Source: Sesamum alatum (taxonomy: Eukaryota > Streptophyta > Magnoliopsida > Lamiales > Pedaliaceae). Taken from it: DNA of 64,000 nt. A program made the translations under genes and the position numbers. The DNA lies in assembly GCA_034509735.1 (NCBI GenBank), contig JACGWO010000006.1, forward strand, positions 34,465,141 to 34,529,140, in the 5' to 3' direction. Under the pieces are notes generated by a model, which saw only the letters and a program-made list of their open reading frames with translations, did no database searches and was not told where the DNA came from. Below are positions 11,380 through 22,776 of this stretch, piece by piece (the first letter of the stretch is position 1; each line of letters begins with the position of its first letter).

Positions 11380-11723
11380 GCAGGGTCGGTCTGTGCATGC
11401 ATTTCCACGAAATTATTCATGCTGGAAATGTTAGTAACATAAAGTGATAAATAAATTATAAAATTGAAAAATCGTAGATAATAACTTTTACTTGTTGTGG
11501 CAAAATGACAAGTAATAGATCTGATTGTGATATGTGATATGCTAATAGGATAACATATATAAGTTATAGATATTTGGATATATTAGGCTTCTATTATTAT
11601 GACCATTTGGTATTCAATTCAATTAAAAATAAAATATATGTGTTCACACACTTACTTTTTCTTTTTGTTCATACCATGATTCTTCTCATTACAAAGATTT
11701 GGTATTGAACTCAATTAAAAATA
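11380..11723 (+). repeat. Duplicated unit, right segment, copy 2
   Basis: Matches 19690-20045. It begins GGGTCGGTCTGTGCATGC and continues through CATAAAGTGATAAAT and TGGCAAAATGACAAGTAATA to CAATTAAAAATA, where the MITE at 11724 interrupts it. The unit resumes at 12554. Confidence 0.7.
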
Positions 11724-12553
11724 GGGTTAAGTACACTCACTTCCCCTGCTATTATGAAAATATACAAATTTCTCCGTCTTATTATGAAAATTATAAATTG
11801 TCCCCTCTAGCTAATAGGTGTTAGTCAAATTTAATAATAGGTTCTTAAATGATCATTTTGCCCTTATTTATAAAACTGAAAATAATTCAATAAAATTAAT
11901 AATAGAAGTATTTTTTTTTTATTTTCTTTATTTGAAATAAAAAGAAGGAAAAAAGTTTTTTTCAAATAATTTAAAAATATACTTATGTGTTTATTTTTCT
12001 AGGAATTGTAACGTGTAGAACTTTAAGAATTAAAATACACTAAAATTGACTTGTTTAAATTTTAATTCGGCATAGTAAAATTGGCTAAAATAATGGAATT
12101 TGCGTCAATATTTTTAACATTTGAGTAATATAAACTCTATTTTATTACTTGCTATAAAATAATATAATTTCAACAAAATTTGCAAGCTTTGATGATTGTT
12201 AGGAATATAAATTAATGTCACAACCTACACATACACAATATTTGATTAAAAAAATATTATAAAACAATACTAAAAGTTACGAGTATACACTCTCATTAAC
12301 TTTAAATATAACAAGTTATCATTTACGGGTATATATTTAAGTCATAGAAAATAGAGTCATTCCGGTTGAGGATATTATAGGAAGTTTAGACCAATTTTTT
12401 TTATGACATCAACGAAATCTATTAAGTTGACTAACCGAAGGGGCAATTTGTAAGGTGGATATATTTGGAAGGGAAGTTTATGTAATTTTCATAGTAAGAG
12501 GGGGGAATTTGTAAATTCTCATAATAGTAGGGGAGGTCAAGTGTAATTAACCC
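11724..12553. mobile_element. Mutator-like element (830 bp) with a paralogous empty site
   Basis: Left end GGGTTAAGTACACTCAC and the complement of GTCAAGTGTAATTAACCC form inverted repeats of about 85 bp that include mirrored CTATTATGAAAAT. The flanks TTAAAAATA (11715-11723) and TTAAAAACA (12554-12562) are an 8-of-9 target-site duplication. The sister sequence at about 20039-20050 reads straight through with one copy of TTAAAAACA, so the insertion is directly visible. No coding capacity. Confidence 0.85.
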
Positions 12554-12930
12554 TTAAAAACAAAATATGTGTTCAAATTAACAATTTTTTGTTCATACCG
12601 CCTTCTTAATTCTTATCATCATCTCGTTCATAAACAATTAATTGTTACATAATCAAACATGGATTATTCTCAATATTATTAATCACTACAACTTAAAAAT
12701 AATGACAAATGGATGCGGTTTATCAATGTTAAAACTTAAATTTTAACCACGATTAATCAACATACGCCATATTATGTAGTGGATTCAATGAGTCATTCTT
12801 TTTCTCTACAGTCCTCAATTGCAATTCCAAATCAGATAGGACAGAAAGTACCACCACCAGGGAAATAGCCTTTTTCATCCCAACTTAAGGTCTTTCCACT
12901 TTTGGTATCATTGAATATGGGATTCTCACT
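12554..12930 (+). repeat. Duplicated unit copy 2, distal part, with small CACTA relic
   Basis: 12554-12690 matches 20039-20118 plus 20910-20975. At 12684-12781 a 98-bp element begins CACTACAACTT and ends TTATGTAGTG; internally it matches the complement of the CACTA MITE at 17972-18212. Its flanking triplets (AAT and GAT) differ. 12782-12930 holds nothing I recognise. Confidence 0.5.
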
Positions 12931-13377
12931 CACTACAAGAAAATATAATACTAGTGACAAAATATCAAATGACAATTTTAAAATTATCACTAAAAATATA
13001 TATTAAGTGACAACATTTTTTATCTTGTCACTATATAATTATTAGTGATAAGAATTATGTATAAAATTGTCACTAAATACAATTAGTGACTTATGTATAG
13101 TGACAACTTGGTGACGACACAATATAGTGACAACAATTATTTTTTGTCACTAGGTTGTCACTATATATATATGAGTCACTAATTGTATTTAGTGATAACT
13201 TTGTGCATTTTTTTGTCACTAATAATAATTTTTACAAAATAACAGCAATTATTAAAATCATAAAATTCATTATTGTGATAAAATAAATATTCTTATCACT
13301 AAATATATATAATTAGTGACAACATTAAAATTATCACTTGAATTTTTTTTACGCTAATCTTCTATTTTCTTTTAGTG
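12931..13377. mobile_element. CACTA-type MITE with TSD ACT
   Basis: Begins CACTACAAGAAAATATA and ends TATTTTCTTTTAGTG, the terminal signature of CACTA elements. The flanking triplet is ACT on both sides (12928-12930 and 13378-13380). The interior is filled with direct and inverted TAGTGACAA/TTGTCACTA motifs, the expected subterminal transposase-binding repeats. It sits inside another repeat whose uninterrupted form is seen near 28262-28310. Confidence 0.85.
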
Positions 13378-13740
13378 ACTATTGGTCCTGTAATTTTCAT
13401 AAAGTAGCACTTTCGATCCCATGGCATTATATTTAACGGAAAATGCCACGTGGCCGTTAAGTGGATGGGACCAAAGTGTTACTCTTTGAAAGTTATAGAA
13501 CCAAAAGTGAAAATTTTATAACATATGGAACTAAAAGTGAGAATCCCATAACATATTGGATCAAAAGTGTAAAGACCATAATGGCCACGTGCTAAGCATG
13601 TGGTGTTCATGGGACCAGAAGTGCTACCTTTTAGAAGTTACGGGACCAAAAGTTAAAATCCAATAGTCAATGTGATCAAAAGTGGGAAGACCCTAAGTTC
13701 CAGGACGAAAAGTATTATTTCTTCTACCACCACCCTATAA
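13378..13740. repeat. 'GGTCC.GTAA' type repeat interrupted by the CACTA MITE
   Basis: Repeated short phrases such as GGGACCAAAAGT and AAAGTAGCAC, with mirrored copies around ACGTGGCCGTTAAG and GGCCACGTG. The sequence on both sides of the CACTA MITE (GGGATTCTCACT / AAAGTAGCAC) matches 28262-28315. It is an old non-coding TIR element; ends are not defined. Confidence 0.5.
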
Positions 13741-14089
13741 TTAGTGGACTAAAATTATATTTTTCCTGATATTTCTATAAAAATTGAAAATTCAAAAGTT
13801 TATATGATTTTATAATATTATTATTGTTGAATAGCATTTAAAGATAGGTTAGGAGATAGCTAGTACATAGTGAGATTAGTTTAGCACAAAATGACAAAGT
13901 TTTGATAGCTCGAAGTGGGAACGGAAGACGGCGGCCAAGAAGAGTCAATTAAGTAGGTTGAGAATGTCAGCATCAATCATGTCTTAATTCATGAGTCCTA
14001 TCTCACTAAATTTGTGTATATGTGACTCGCTTTATGTGAGTTGTAATTTATTCACTTTTTAAAATTATTTTATAAGCTCTTTAATGTTA

Positions 14090-14291
14090 GGGTAAATTAC
14101 ATTAGTAATTCTTGAGGTTAGGTCTAATTATACAAACACCAATTATTTTTTGCATAATTACAGTTATGTTTTTTAATAGGGGGTGTAGTTGTAATACAAT
14201 TATAACCTCAGGGGTGTAGCTGTATTTGTAAAAAATAAGGGTTGTTTGTGTATTTTGATCTAACCTCAAGGGATGTCACTGTAATTTATCC
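14090..14291. mobile_element. Mutator-like MITE with perfect 9-bp TSD
   Basis: Inverted termini GGGTAAATTACA and TGTAATTTATCC with mirrored AACCTCAAG/CTTGAGGTTAG. TTAATGTTA flanks it exactly at 14081-14089 and 14292-14300. 202 bp, non-coding. Confidence 0.85.
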
Positions 14292-14299
14292 TTAATGTT

Positions 14300-14728
14300 A
14301 ATATTTAATAGACAATACCATACTCATAATTTTGTTTGTATTTCGCCTTTTGCATTCATATTGATGTCCCCCTGCCAAATGCAAAATTATCTATTTATAC
14401 GATTTTAAATTCCAATAGTTTGATGGCTTTTTCATCCATTATTACAGTATAAAGATCTTAATTGTGTCAAACACTCTAACATCTTATAAGCTCTTACATC
14501 TTATTTATCCAAACACTTTAACATCATTAAGCTCTTAAAACATCTAATATTAGGAGCTTATAAAATATTTCACAAAGCTTAGCCAACACCCTCTTAATAA
14601 TATATATTTTTTATTTTCAAAACAGACAAGTGCATTGATGATACACTAATATGTAATATCAAAATGTGATAGAACATCCCACCAGATCAGTCTCTTCTCT
14701 CTCTCTCTCTATTTACCCATATTAATTT
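14300..14728. other. Gene-free stretch with a short hAT-like repeat
   Basis: 14440-14600 carries several ACATCTTATAAGCTC-type motifs and ends GCTTAGCCAACACCCTC. The same vocabulary recurs at 17100-18275 and inside introns of genes B and G. A (CT)n run lies at about 14696-14710. Nothing coding. Confidence 0.4.
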
Positions 14729-14729
14729 A

Positions 14730-15241
14730 GGGTTAATTATACTTAGTCCCCTTCAAAAATACGAAATTACACTTTCCTCAAAAAAAGTTTCGAAATAACC
14801 CCCCCCCCCCCCCCGAAAATTCACCTTTTACACCTGACTCCCTCCCATTAGAGTTTGGACGACAAATGCTGATATCAAGACAAAAAAATTATATAAATTT
14901 TTTTATTGTCCTCATTTAACATTTTTATGTATAATTTTGTACTTTATAAGGGAATAAATGTTTATATATATATATATATATATGAAATGAAGTTAATATC
15001 ATTTCATTTTTCCCCTTATAAGTACAAAATTATTACATAGAAATATTAAATAAAGATTAAAATTTAGAAATTTATGTGTACTTTTTTTTCGCTAATGCCG
15101 GTATCTTTTGTCCAAACTATAATGAAAGGAGGTCAGATGTTATCGGTGAATTTTCGGAAAGGGTGTAAGTGTAATTTTAATTTTTTTTTTTAAAAAATAT
15201 AATTTTATATTTTCAAAGAGGGTCCAAACATAATTAATCCT
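14730..15241. mobile_element. Mutator-like MITE containing a C16 homopolymer
   Basis: Left GGGTTAATTATAC pairs with right CATAATTAATCC, and mirrored AATTACACTT/AAGTGTAATTTT, CCGAAAATTCACC/GGTGAATTTTCGG and AGTTTGGAC/GTCCAAACT lie inside. The flanks resemble each other only weakly, so the duplication is not secure. A run of 16 C lies at 14799-14814. Confidence 0.6.
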
Positions 15242-15344
15242 ATTTATTTAATTATACAGTATAGAAAATAAGTCTCGAGGTTATTATTTTAGGGACAACA
15301 TGGGCCTAATCGTAGTGAAAACTTGACTTCGGATATATATATAT

Positions 15345-15587
15345 ACTAGCTGTAGTGGCACGCCGTCCCTGCGTTCATATAAAATAATATTGCACGCTTT
15401 AAAATTATTATAAATAAGAAAATATACATATTAATCAACACATTGAATTTTAAAAAAAAAAAGAAAGAAAGAAAAAAAAAGAAATGAAAACTAACTTAGG
15501 GGTATTATCGGTATAACAAAAAAATTGGTGTTGCGGTGTAAGTAACTTCCATTTATTAGTAAAAACGGAATTTGTTTTATATAATAG

Positions 15588-15590
<3 letters not shown>
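15345..15590 (-). mobile_element. Small Helitron-like element, copy 1
   Basis: On the minus strand it runs from ATACTATTATATAAAAC to a 3' end GGCGTGCCACTACAGCTAGT. That is the CTRRT terminus of Helitrons, with a weak hairpin before it. It shares most of its length with 42450-42686. Non-coding. The 5' TC is not clear because a (TA)n tract follows. Confidence 0.5.
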
Positions 15591-15619
<29 letters not shown>

Positions 15620-15828
15620 GTAGCCTAGTCTTTGTCTCCTATTTCAACCTAATTAGGACTCCCTATTAGTAGCCTAGAAACTCCCTATTTTTGCATCCTA
15701 CATCAGAAACAAAATCGAACAATCAAGAAGAAAATCTAAGACCGAAAGTCAATCAAATCTTTAACTCTTTTCATATGGTCCGAAATTCGTCAAACCAATT
15801 AATCGCAATCATGATTATGCATTTTGGG

Positions 15829-16372
15829 ATAATTTAATCCCCAAACTTTGCCACTTATACAGTTTCGATCCTTAAACATTTTTAAATTGCATTTTTTGTT
15901 AAAAAAAAGTTGTATTTTTGGTCCTCAAATTATTATTATTTTGATAGTTTTGGTCCTTACGTTAACTTAACCGTTAAAGTTAATAACGGAAATTTCATTT
16001 TTAGTGCCAAAAATTGTCATTTTACTCCTATTTTGTACTAATTTTCAAAATTCAGTCCAATGCACTCATTTTTAATTTCCAAATGTTTTCAAACTTCAAG
16101 AGAGAAAAAACAAAAAAACAGATAAATTTAAGTAACAAATTTTCTATATAATCTTACTATAATATTATTGTGGAATGTTATGTTATGTTTGAGATTGTGG
16201 AGTAAAACGACAATTTTTGGCACTAAAAATGAAATTTTCGTTAACTTTAACAGTTAAATTTAATGGAAGGACCAAAACTGCCAAAAGAATAATAGTTTGA
16301 ATACTAAAAATACAATTTAAAAATATTTAAGAACCAAAACTGTATAAATGATAAAGTTTGAGGATTATTATT
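15829..16372. mobile_element. MITE with very long inverted repeats
   Basis: The two arms (about 15829-16030 and 16195-16372) are inverted copies over roughly 175-200 bp, including mirrored GGTCCTTACGTTAACTT and TTTTAGTGCCAAAAATTG. The flanks ATGCATTTT and TTGCATTTA agree at seven of nine positions, suggesting a Mutator-type duplication. A fragment of the same family is at about 45350-45440. Confidence 0.6.
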
Positions 16373-16564
16373 GCATTTATGCCTGCATCGTAATGAAGAT
16401 GATTGATATGTAGTTCTTGTTGGATTCTCATGGAAGCCAGGTCTTCATGAGTCCTACAAATATCAAGTTGTTCACACCTCTTCCACACATGGGCTCCAAA
16501 CCGAGAGACTATTTTGATATCACAACAATAATTTTGAGTTGACAAAGCGAAGACTACGAGGGGG

Positions 16565-17093
16565 TGTGTTCAGATTGCTACCAGTGATCTCAAGCGAGCA
16601 CCTCACTAATACCTGTGATCCCAAGCGAGCACCTCATTGAATAATTTCTTAAGCTTTCCAAACTTGTGTATCCCTAAGAAGAAGAAAGCACGTCAGGTTA
16701 GCCGAGAGTATCCCCGGCGAAGGACCTCCGATGGTTAAGTCAGTATAGGTCAAGATGGCAATATAACGATCTCAAGTAGTAAATGAGGTAGAAAGTAATG
16801 AATAAGTGTTAATATAAATGAGGCATGGAAGGTGTATTTATAGGCCAAATGTGACCACTTGCCTAGGCTACGTGGTATTATCTTAATACATGAACTGTCA
16901 GAGAATCCATGGTCTAGATTCCGGGTCCATGAAGTGGGTCAATCCGGGTCGCTGGTCCGGATGGCGAATCCGGATCGGGTCACGTGTCCCGATCCGATAG
17001 GGCAATACGCGGATCTTGGGTGTTTCTAGTGATTTTGGCCCCTTTTCCAGGGCTATTTATGTCTTTTCTTGATATTTGGGTTGCACCCCATCA
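16565..17093 (-). mobile_element. Solo LTR, Ty3/Gypsy-like, minus orientation
   Basis: Read on the minus strand it begins TGATGGGGTGCAACCC, has a TATA box GCCTATAAATACACC about 240 bp in, then CTGACTTAACCATCGGAGG and a pyrimidine-rich tract, and ends near CTGAACACA. This order matches the LTRs at 1-775 and 33302-34079. A 20-bp motif (CAAGCGAGCACCTCA) is repeated in tandem near 16590-16640. No internal retroelement coding is next to it. The right boundary (17093) is clearer than the left. Confidence 0.6.
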
Positions 17094-18275
17094 AAAAGCT
17101 TCTCAAAATATGTATCTTATTATAAGATGTTTATAAGTTTTTAAGATGTTAAAAGTTGTTTGATATTTTTTTTTAAGCTTATAAGATCGTAGATGTTTTG
17201 GATCTTATAAGATCTTTTAAAAAAATTACACTTTCCTTATCTTCTTTTTTATAGCATCTTATAAACTCTATATAATTAATAATTCATAAGACAAAAATAA
17301 CCTAATTAATTTGATATATTTGTATTCTACCTTTAACATAATTCACACTTTTCTTAACAACAAAATATTCGCCCTCTCTCTATCTCTATGTGTAACTATA
17401 CATAATTCACACGTATATAATTAATAATTGATTTCTCATCATTATAGTAAAATAAATTAAATTGATATAAATATTATATTTACTTAAAAAATATATCCTA
17501 TTATATCTATAGATTCAAAGACATTATAAATTATATGACGAAAAAGTAGTCGTTGCAATTAACAAAAGAAATATCAATTCTATACTTATGCTAATATTTG
17601 GCTAGCATGAATGTTAATATTATTTTGATGCAAAAGTTTAGGTAATAATTCGCCAACTATTTATTTTTATAAAAAAGAGTATCTACTAAATTTTTTTTGA
17701 GTTAAACTAATGTGTACTGTTTATGATTGTATTTTAAAAGTAATTAGATACAGAATACCTCAAGAAACTGCACTTCTTTGATTACAATGGTATCATGTCC
17801 TTTTTGATCATTTTGTCAATAAAATGACCTTATTATGCCAAACAACCTAACATCTTATAAAATGTGGAAACATCGTATAAGCTTTAACATCTTATTTTAC
17901 TCAAACACTTTAGGAGCTTATTTTCAAATAAGATCCAATTACATCTTATACGCTCCTAAAACGTCTTATAACACTACAAGAAATATGACTTTCCATTGTG
18001 GTTATTTATCATGGTTAAAGATGAAAAAAATATGGTAGATACTAATTAAACACATTCGAGGCCAAAATATTTACCATAGCGCATGTTAATTAATCATGGT
18101 CAAAATTTAAGTTTTTACACTAATTTTATTTAACCGTGGTATTATTGATTTTTAACTATTTTTAAATTATATTGATTTATAATGTAGGTAATAATCAATT
18201 CTTTTTGTAGTGTAAGCCGTAGAAACTTGTAAGATACCTAAAAAAGCGCTTAGCCAAACACCCTACCATCTCTTA
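17094..18275. repeat. hAT-like repeat region interrupted by a CACTA MITE
   Basis: Both ends are rich in CTTATAAGATG-type strings and the right end reads GCTTAGCCAAACACCC. The CACTA MITE at 17972-18212 splits this repeat. The middle (17240-17800) is AT-rich and featureless. No coding sequence is supported. Confidence 0.4.
17972..18212. mobile_element. CACTA-type MITE with TSD TAA
   Basis: Begins CACTACAAGAAATATGAC and ends TTCTTTTTGTAGTG, flanked by TAA on both sides. The 241-bp interior has mirrored ACCGTGG/TTATCATGG motifs. A shorter relative is at 12684-12781. Confidence 0.85.
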
Positions 18276-18419
18276 TAATACAACCATCCACCAATACACA
18301 TTTTATGTAAAGATAATAATGCATATTTAATTATTACACAATTAATGAGACTTTGAGGAGTCTAGTGCCAGATTAAGGGAAAATAAACAAGCAATGGAAA
18401 CTAGTACTATTTTTTCTTG

Positions 18420-19001
18420 AAAACATTTACAAAACGAAAAAATAATAATTATTATTATTATAGTATATTGTAATTAATAAAATAAACATATCCTATATAA
18501 GAAATATTACAATACTTTTTCTCAATACATTATCAAATAATAATTACATAATTTTATTAATTAAAATTATATAAAACTAAATATACAAATTAAAGTTTAC
18601 AAATTAACAAGATTGCATTTTACGAAATAACACTACAAGAAAAACATTTAATAGCAACGAAAAAAACTCAGCGTCAAGCTAATTAGCATGTAAAACTTTC
18701 GTTGTTAATGAATTATTTAATACAAGAAATTTACTTGATAATGAGTTTAGCAACGAAAATTTACTTGCTAACAAATTTAGCAACGAAATGTTTAATATAT
18801 ATATATATATATATTAAGTAGTGTAGATTAGCGACGAAAATTTTACTTGCTAATTAGTTCGACGCTGATTTCAACAATAAATATTTCATTGCTATTAAGC
18901 TATTTTCTTGTAGTTTAATTAACTGAATAATTTGAAAACAAAAAAAACCCAATTTGGAGTTGACTTGAAGTCGTCATACGACTTTGGCCCACTTAAAAAA
19001 A
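18420..19001 (+). repeat. Duplicated unit, left segment, copy 3
   Basis: Matches 7860-9000 and 10404-10860 in order. It is interrupted by the CACTA MITE at 18631 and the Mutator-like MITE at 19002, both absent at the corresponding places of the other copies. It continues at 19548. Confidence 0.65.
18631..18915. mobile_element. CACTA-type MITE with TSD TAA, last base mutated
   Basis: Begins CACTACAAGAAAAACATT and ends TATTTTCTTGTAGTT (final G changed to T), flanked by TAA at 18628-18630 and 18916-18918. Direct and inverted TAGCAACGAAA motifs fill the interior. A (TA)n run lies in the middle. Confidence 0.8.
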
Positions 19002-19547
19002 GGGATATTTACACTCACCTCCCCTGAGGTTTAGTGTAATTACACGTAGACTCCCTGAGGTTTGAGAAATTACATCTACCACTCCTGAGGTTTGCTTTTG
19101 TCTAACAAATAGGTCCCTCCGTTAGTCAAAATTCACCGATTTTGTTGATATTAGCAAAAGAAATTGAATTAAAGGTGAGATTTGCCATCGATTGACTTAT
19201 TACTGACTTATTATAGGTCAAACGAATCTTTTTATGATCAAACTACCCTTATATATCACTATATGTTAATATATGAGAGGAGATATATCTTCACCGTTAT
19301 AAGGATAATTTAGTCATAAAAAAATTGTTTGGCCTACATTAAGTCATTAATAAGTCAATCGAGGGTAAACATCAACTTTCATTCAATTTTTTTGTTAATA
19401 TCAATAAATTCGGTTAATTTTAACTAATGGAAAGGCCTATTTGTTAGACAGAAGCAAACTTTAGGGGTACTAGATGTAATTTTCCAAATTACATGGGGCC
19501 TATGTGTAATTACACCAAACCTTAGGGGAGGGGAGTGTAATTATCCC
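19002..19547. mobile_element. Mutator-like MITE, 'GGGATAATTACAC' family, copy 2
   Basis: Terminal inverted repeats GGGATATTTACACTCACC and GGAGTGTAATTATCCC extend about 90 bp. The 9-bp TSD TTAAAAAAA is exact (18993-19001, 19548-19556). It belongs to the same family as 8048-8841 and as the fragment at 46146-46600. The region AAATAGGTCCCTCCGTTAG marks the family interior. Confidence 0.85.
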
Positions 19548-20119
19548 TTAAAAAAAAAAGGAAAAAATTGGGCAACTCGTTACTTGAATATTTAATATGC
19601 AATTTTACATTTTCTCTTTTTTTAAAGTCTTGGTCAAGCTTCTTAATTAATTTTGAATGGGAACGCAGAGCGACGTGGCAATTCCTAGTCGCACGGTCGG
19701 TCCATGCATGCATTTCCACGAAATTGTTCATGCTGGAAATCTTAGTAACATAAAGTAATAAATTAAAAAAATTAAAAAGTCATAGATAATATATAGATAT
19801 GTTTTTGGTAGGTTGATATCATTTTATGTGTACTGTTAATGAATCCAACTTTTACTTGTTCTGGCAAAATGACAAGTAATAGTGATATATGTAACATGCT
19901 AATAGGGTAACATATATAACATATTTAAAAATATAGTTATTATGAACATTTGGTATTGAATTCAATTAAAATTAAAAATATGTGTTCAGACACTTCTTTT
20001 TGTTCTTACCATGATTGAAGATTTGGAATTGAATTTCATTAAAAACAAAATATGTGTTCAACTTAACAATTTTTTTGTTCATACAGCCTATTTTATTCTT
20101 ATCGTCATCTCGCTTATAA
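19548..20119 (+). repeat. Duplicated unit, right segment, copy 3
   Basis: Matches 10850-11723 plus 12554-12640 once the insertions there are removed. It is the empty-site allele for the elements at 10909 and 11724, and is itself interrupted at 20120. Confidence 0.7.
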
Positions 20120-20909
20120 TGGTTCATTTGGTTCAAATCAGAGGAAAGGAGAAGTGAAAGGGGGAGAAGCAGTGGAAGAGGAGGAAAAAAATAATAGTTT
20201 TCCTTTAAGTTGTTTGGTATAATTGGAATGAGAGTAAATCTCAAATACTTTCTCTTGTTTGGTACGAGAAAATTAGCTTGAGAAAAAAAAGACTAATTTT
20301 TGCAATTTTACAGTTTAACCATTTCTCTTCATTTTGTTTTAGAAAATAAACAAGTTAATATTATACTAATATCAAATATCTAAAATCTTAGTAATATTGT
20401 TCATTTATTCTAAACTATTCTGTTTAAATAAAATAAAAATTACTCATGCCGACGGCGGAAAGTGAGAACACGATTAGGGAAAAGGATTATTCAATCAAGA
20501 TTAATAGCAAATTAGCAATAATTTTTTTTAAAAAATCACAAATGCAAAGTATATTTACCAAATTGTTGACTCGATGTAGTAGTTTTTCCAACGATTTGGT
20601 TATCTTTTCTCTGGAGATTATGTATGGTATTATCAGCGGGAAAGAGAATAGAATTGGAGGATAATATATATATATATATATATATGGGGGCAATAGAGTA
20701 AATAATTATAAAATATGTATCTTTTTTGTCTTTTTGGCCTTATACTTCCACTTTTCCGCCCAATTTCGGACGGAAACGAAATTGGACTCCAGAGGGGTTT
20801 CATATACATCCAGTTTTATTTCTCCTCCATCTCTTCCCCCAAACCAAACTCTAAACTTTTTCTTATACATCTCTTTTTACTTCCACTTTCCCCCTAACCA
20901 AACATACTC
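20120..20909. mobile_element. PIF/Harbinger-like element with TSD TAA
   Basis: Ends share TTTGGTT in inverted orientation (TGGTTCATTTGGTTCAAA at left; the right end reads CTAACCAAACATACTC). The flanking triplet is TAA on both sides (20117-20119, 20910-20912). The sister sequence near 12628-12635 has a single TAA, so this is an insertion relative to copy 2. It contains an (AT)n microsatellite at about 20663-20684. Short frames inside are chance. Confidence 0.65.
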
Positions 20910-22199
20910 TAAACTATTAATCATTACACCATAAAAAATGAATTATTCTCTATATTATTAATCACTACAACTTAAAAAGCATCACAAATTAATATTATTT
21001 AGAACGATCAAATAAAATCGATACAAAAATTTAGATATATGTGTTGGAAATCTTAGTAACATAAAGTGATAGATATATTGAATATATATATATATGTGAG
21101 AGAGAGAGAGAGTAATCATATATTATTTGTTGTCACGTTATATGTATCGGCTAATTATTTTTAGTGACAATTTTATATATGCACAACTTTTTGTCACTAA
21201 GTATTTCTAATAACTGTTTTTGCAAAATAATAATCACTATTAAGATACACTGTTAGCACCAATCATGTCTTAGGCTAATAGTTAAAATTGAGATCCCATA
21301 AATAAATTCGAGGAGATAAGTTTGAATCCCATCAAATCTGTAATTATAGGTATTTGTCTCACTGTATGTATCTGAGTTTTATATTTGAATCTCATCATTA
21401 TCTATTTACATAGAAATTAAATATAAAATGATTCTCCATTTTAGTAGTTTAAGATATTAAATGAGGTTATTCCTCATTCAAAAGATTGCAATTATTATTT
21501 GTAATTTTCTATATCTGAGACCATCAGCATTAGTTCCCCTCTCATCAAAGCTTCCGAACTTGCCAAGAAAGGGCCTATTCCTACCGTACAAGTCTCTATC
21601 AACTAAAAGCTTGACCCCGCCCCGTTTGGAGAATGACCTCTTATGGCACGGCTTAATCAGTTATTCTCGTAGTTCAGATAAGATTCGGACCATCACTGAA
21701 ACTTTAAAATGTTAACATGCATGTATTTAATTGCTACTGTGTTGTAATTTGCCTCAACATATACAATAATATTCTTAACTGCTGCATGCATAATTAATGC
21801 CATCTTTTTATTTATGTAAAATTGCATTTTTATTTCCACGTGATATGGAGTCAACATTTTTTGTTTTCCTTTATTTTGAAAATTTCAACTATTTTGTTCT
21901 AACATTGCGAAATTAGAAAAGAGAATGAATATAATTACAGGACTAAAAATATAATTAAATCCTTCATTTATGATGTACTGCATGTATTTCTGAAACTTTA
22001 ATACTGGATTGTTGTCAGCTGATATCGCAAAAAATACATAACAAGTATCAAATAAATTTTATATTCATATATAGTCTAATTCAAATATATATGAAGCAAA
22101 TACCAATTAAACAAAACTATATATACCATCAAAAATCACTTAAGAGAGAATGATGTTGGGAATCTCTTTAATTCAAATAATGACAATAATAATATTTCA
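20910..22199. other. End of duplicated unit, then gene-free DNA with a SINE
   Basis: 20910-20980 is the distal end of duplicated unit copy 3. 21100-21240 has TTGTCACTA-type traces like the CACTA MITE at 12931. A SINE lies at 21266-21420. The remainder up to 22199 shows no gene; a short frame at 21461-21715 resembles nothing I know. Confidence 0.45.
21266..21420 (+). mobile_element. tRNA-derived SINE, copy 1
   Basis: RNA polymerase III-like box A (TAGGCTAATAGTTAAA, 21271-21286) and box B (AAGTTTGAATCCC, 21318-21330), 30-odd bp apart, followed by an unrelated body. Similar structures lie at 34985, 44783 and 48215. Confidence 0.55.
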
Positions 22200-22656
22200 G
22201 GGTTAAATGCATTTTTGGTTCTGTAACTTAGGTTATTTGATGTTTTCGTCTTTTAATTTTCTAAGGTAGTATTTTGGTCCTTCATCTTTTTAATTTTCAT
22301 GATTTTAGTCCTTTTTTCGCCAGAATTTATTATTATCGCCGAAAAAATGCATGTGCCTCTCACGTAATATTTTTAAATTGGGGTTTTTGTTCCTATTAAT
22401 TAGCCCATTTCTGTCAGTCTTTTTGTCTTTTAACCTTTTTGGATAGTATTTTGGTTCTATATTTTTTAAATTTTCACGATTTCGGTCTTTTTTTCACTAG
22501 AGTTCACCCTTATCGCCGGTGGAGTTGAACTCCGACGAACAAAAGGACTGAAATCAAGAAAATTAAAAAGATATAGGACCAAAATATTACCCTAAAAAGT
22601 TAAAGAACGAAAACATCAAATGAACTAAGTTACAGAACTAAAAATGAACTTAGCCC
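22200..22656. mobile_element. MITE abutting the gene B promoter
   Basis: Terminal inverted repeats: GGGTTAAATGCATTTTTGG at left, complement of AAAATGAACTTAGCCC at right, with mirrored TTCTGTAACTTAG. The flanks TAATATTTCA and TATTATTTTA agree at 8 of 10. Same family as 5310-5705. It ends 65 bp upstream of the gene B TATA box. Confidence 0.7.
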
Positions 22657-22721
22657 TATTATTTTATGTGGTGAAATTGGTGAGGAATAAGGTTGTCAGA
22701 ATTGGAGCCCGCGACTTCCTC

Positions 22722-22729
22722 TATAAATA
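22722..22729 (+). promoter_or_regulatory. TATA box of gene B
   Basis: TATAAATA, 48 bp before the last base preceding the ATG at 22777. It predicts transcription from about 22752 and a short 5' UTR of about 25 nt, the same spacing as gene A. Confidence 0.65.
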
Positions 22730-22776
22730 CAGCAAAACTTGGTTCATTTATTCATTGTGCATCAGCAAAACAAGTA

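Noticed and set aside
12931..13377. Regularly spaced TAGTGACAA repeats as a CRISPR-like array
   Set aside because: They occur in both orientations at irregular spacing within a CACTA MITE in plant DNA.
22693..22776. In-frame extension upstream of the gene B start
   Set aside because: It begins at TTG and includes the TATA box; the ATG at 22777 gives the expected MESS start.
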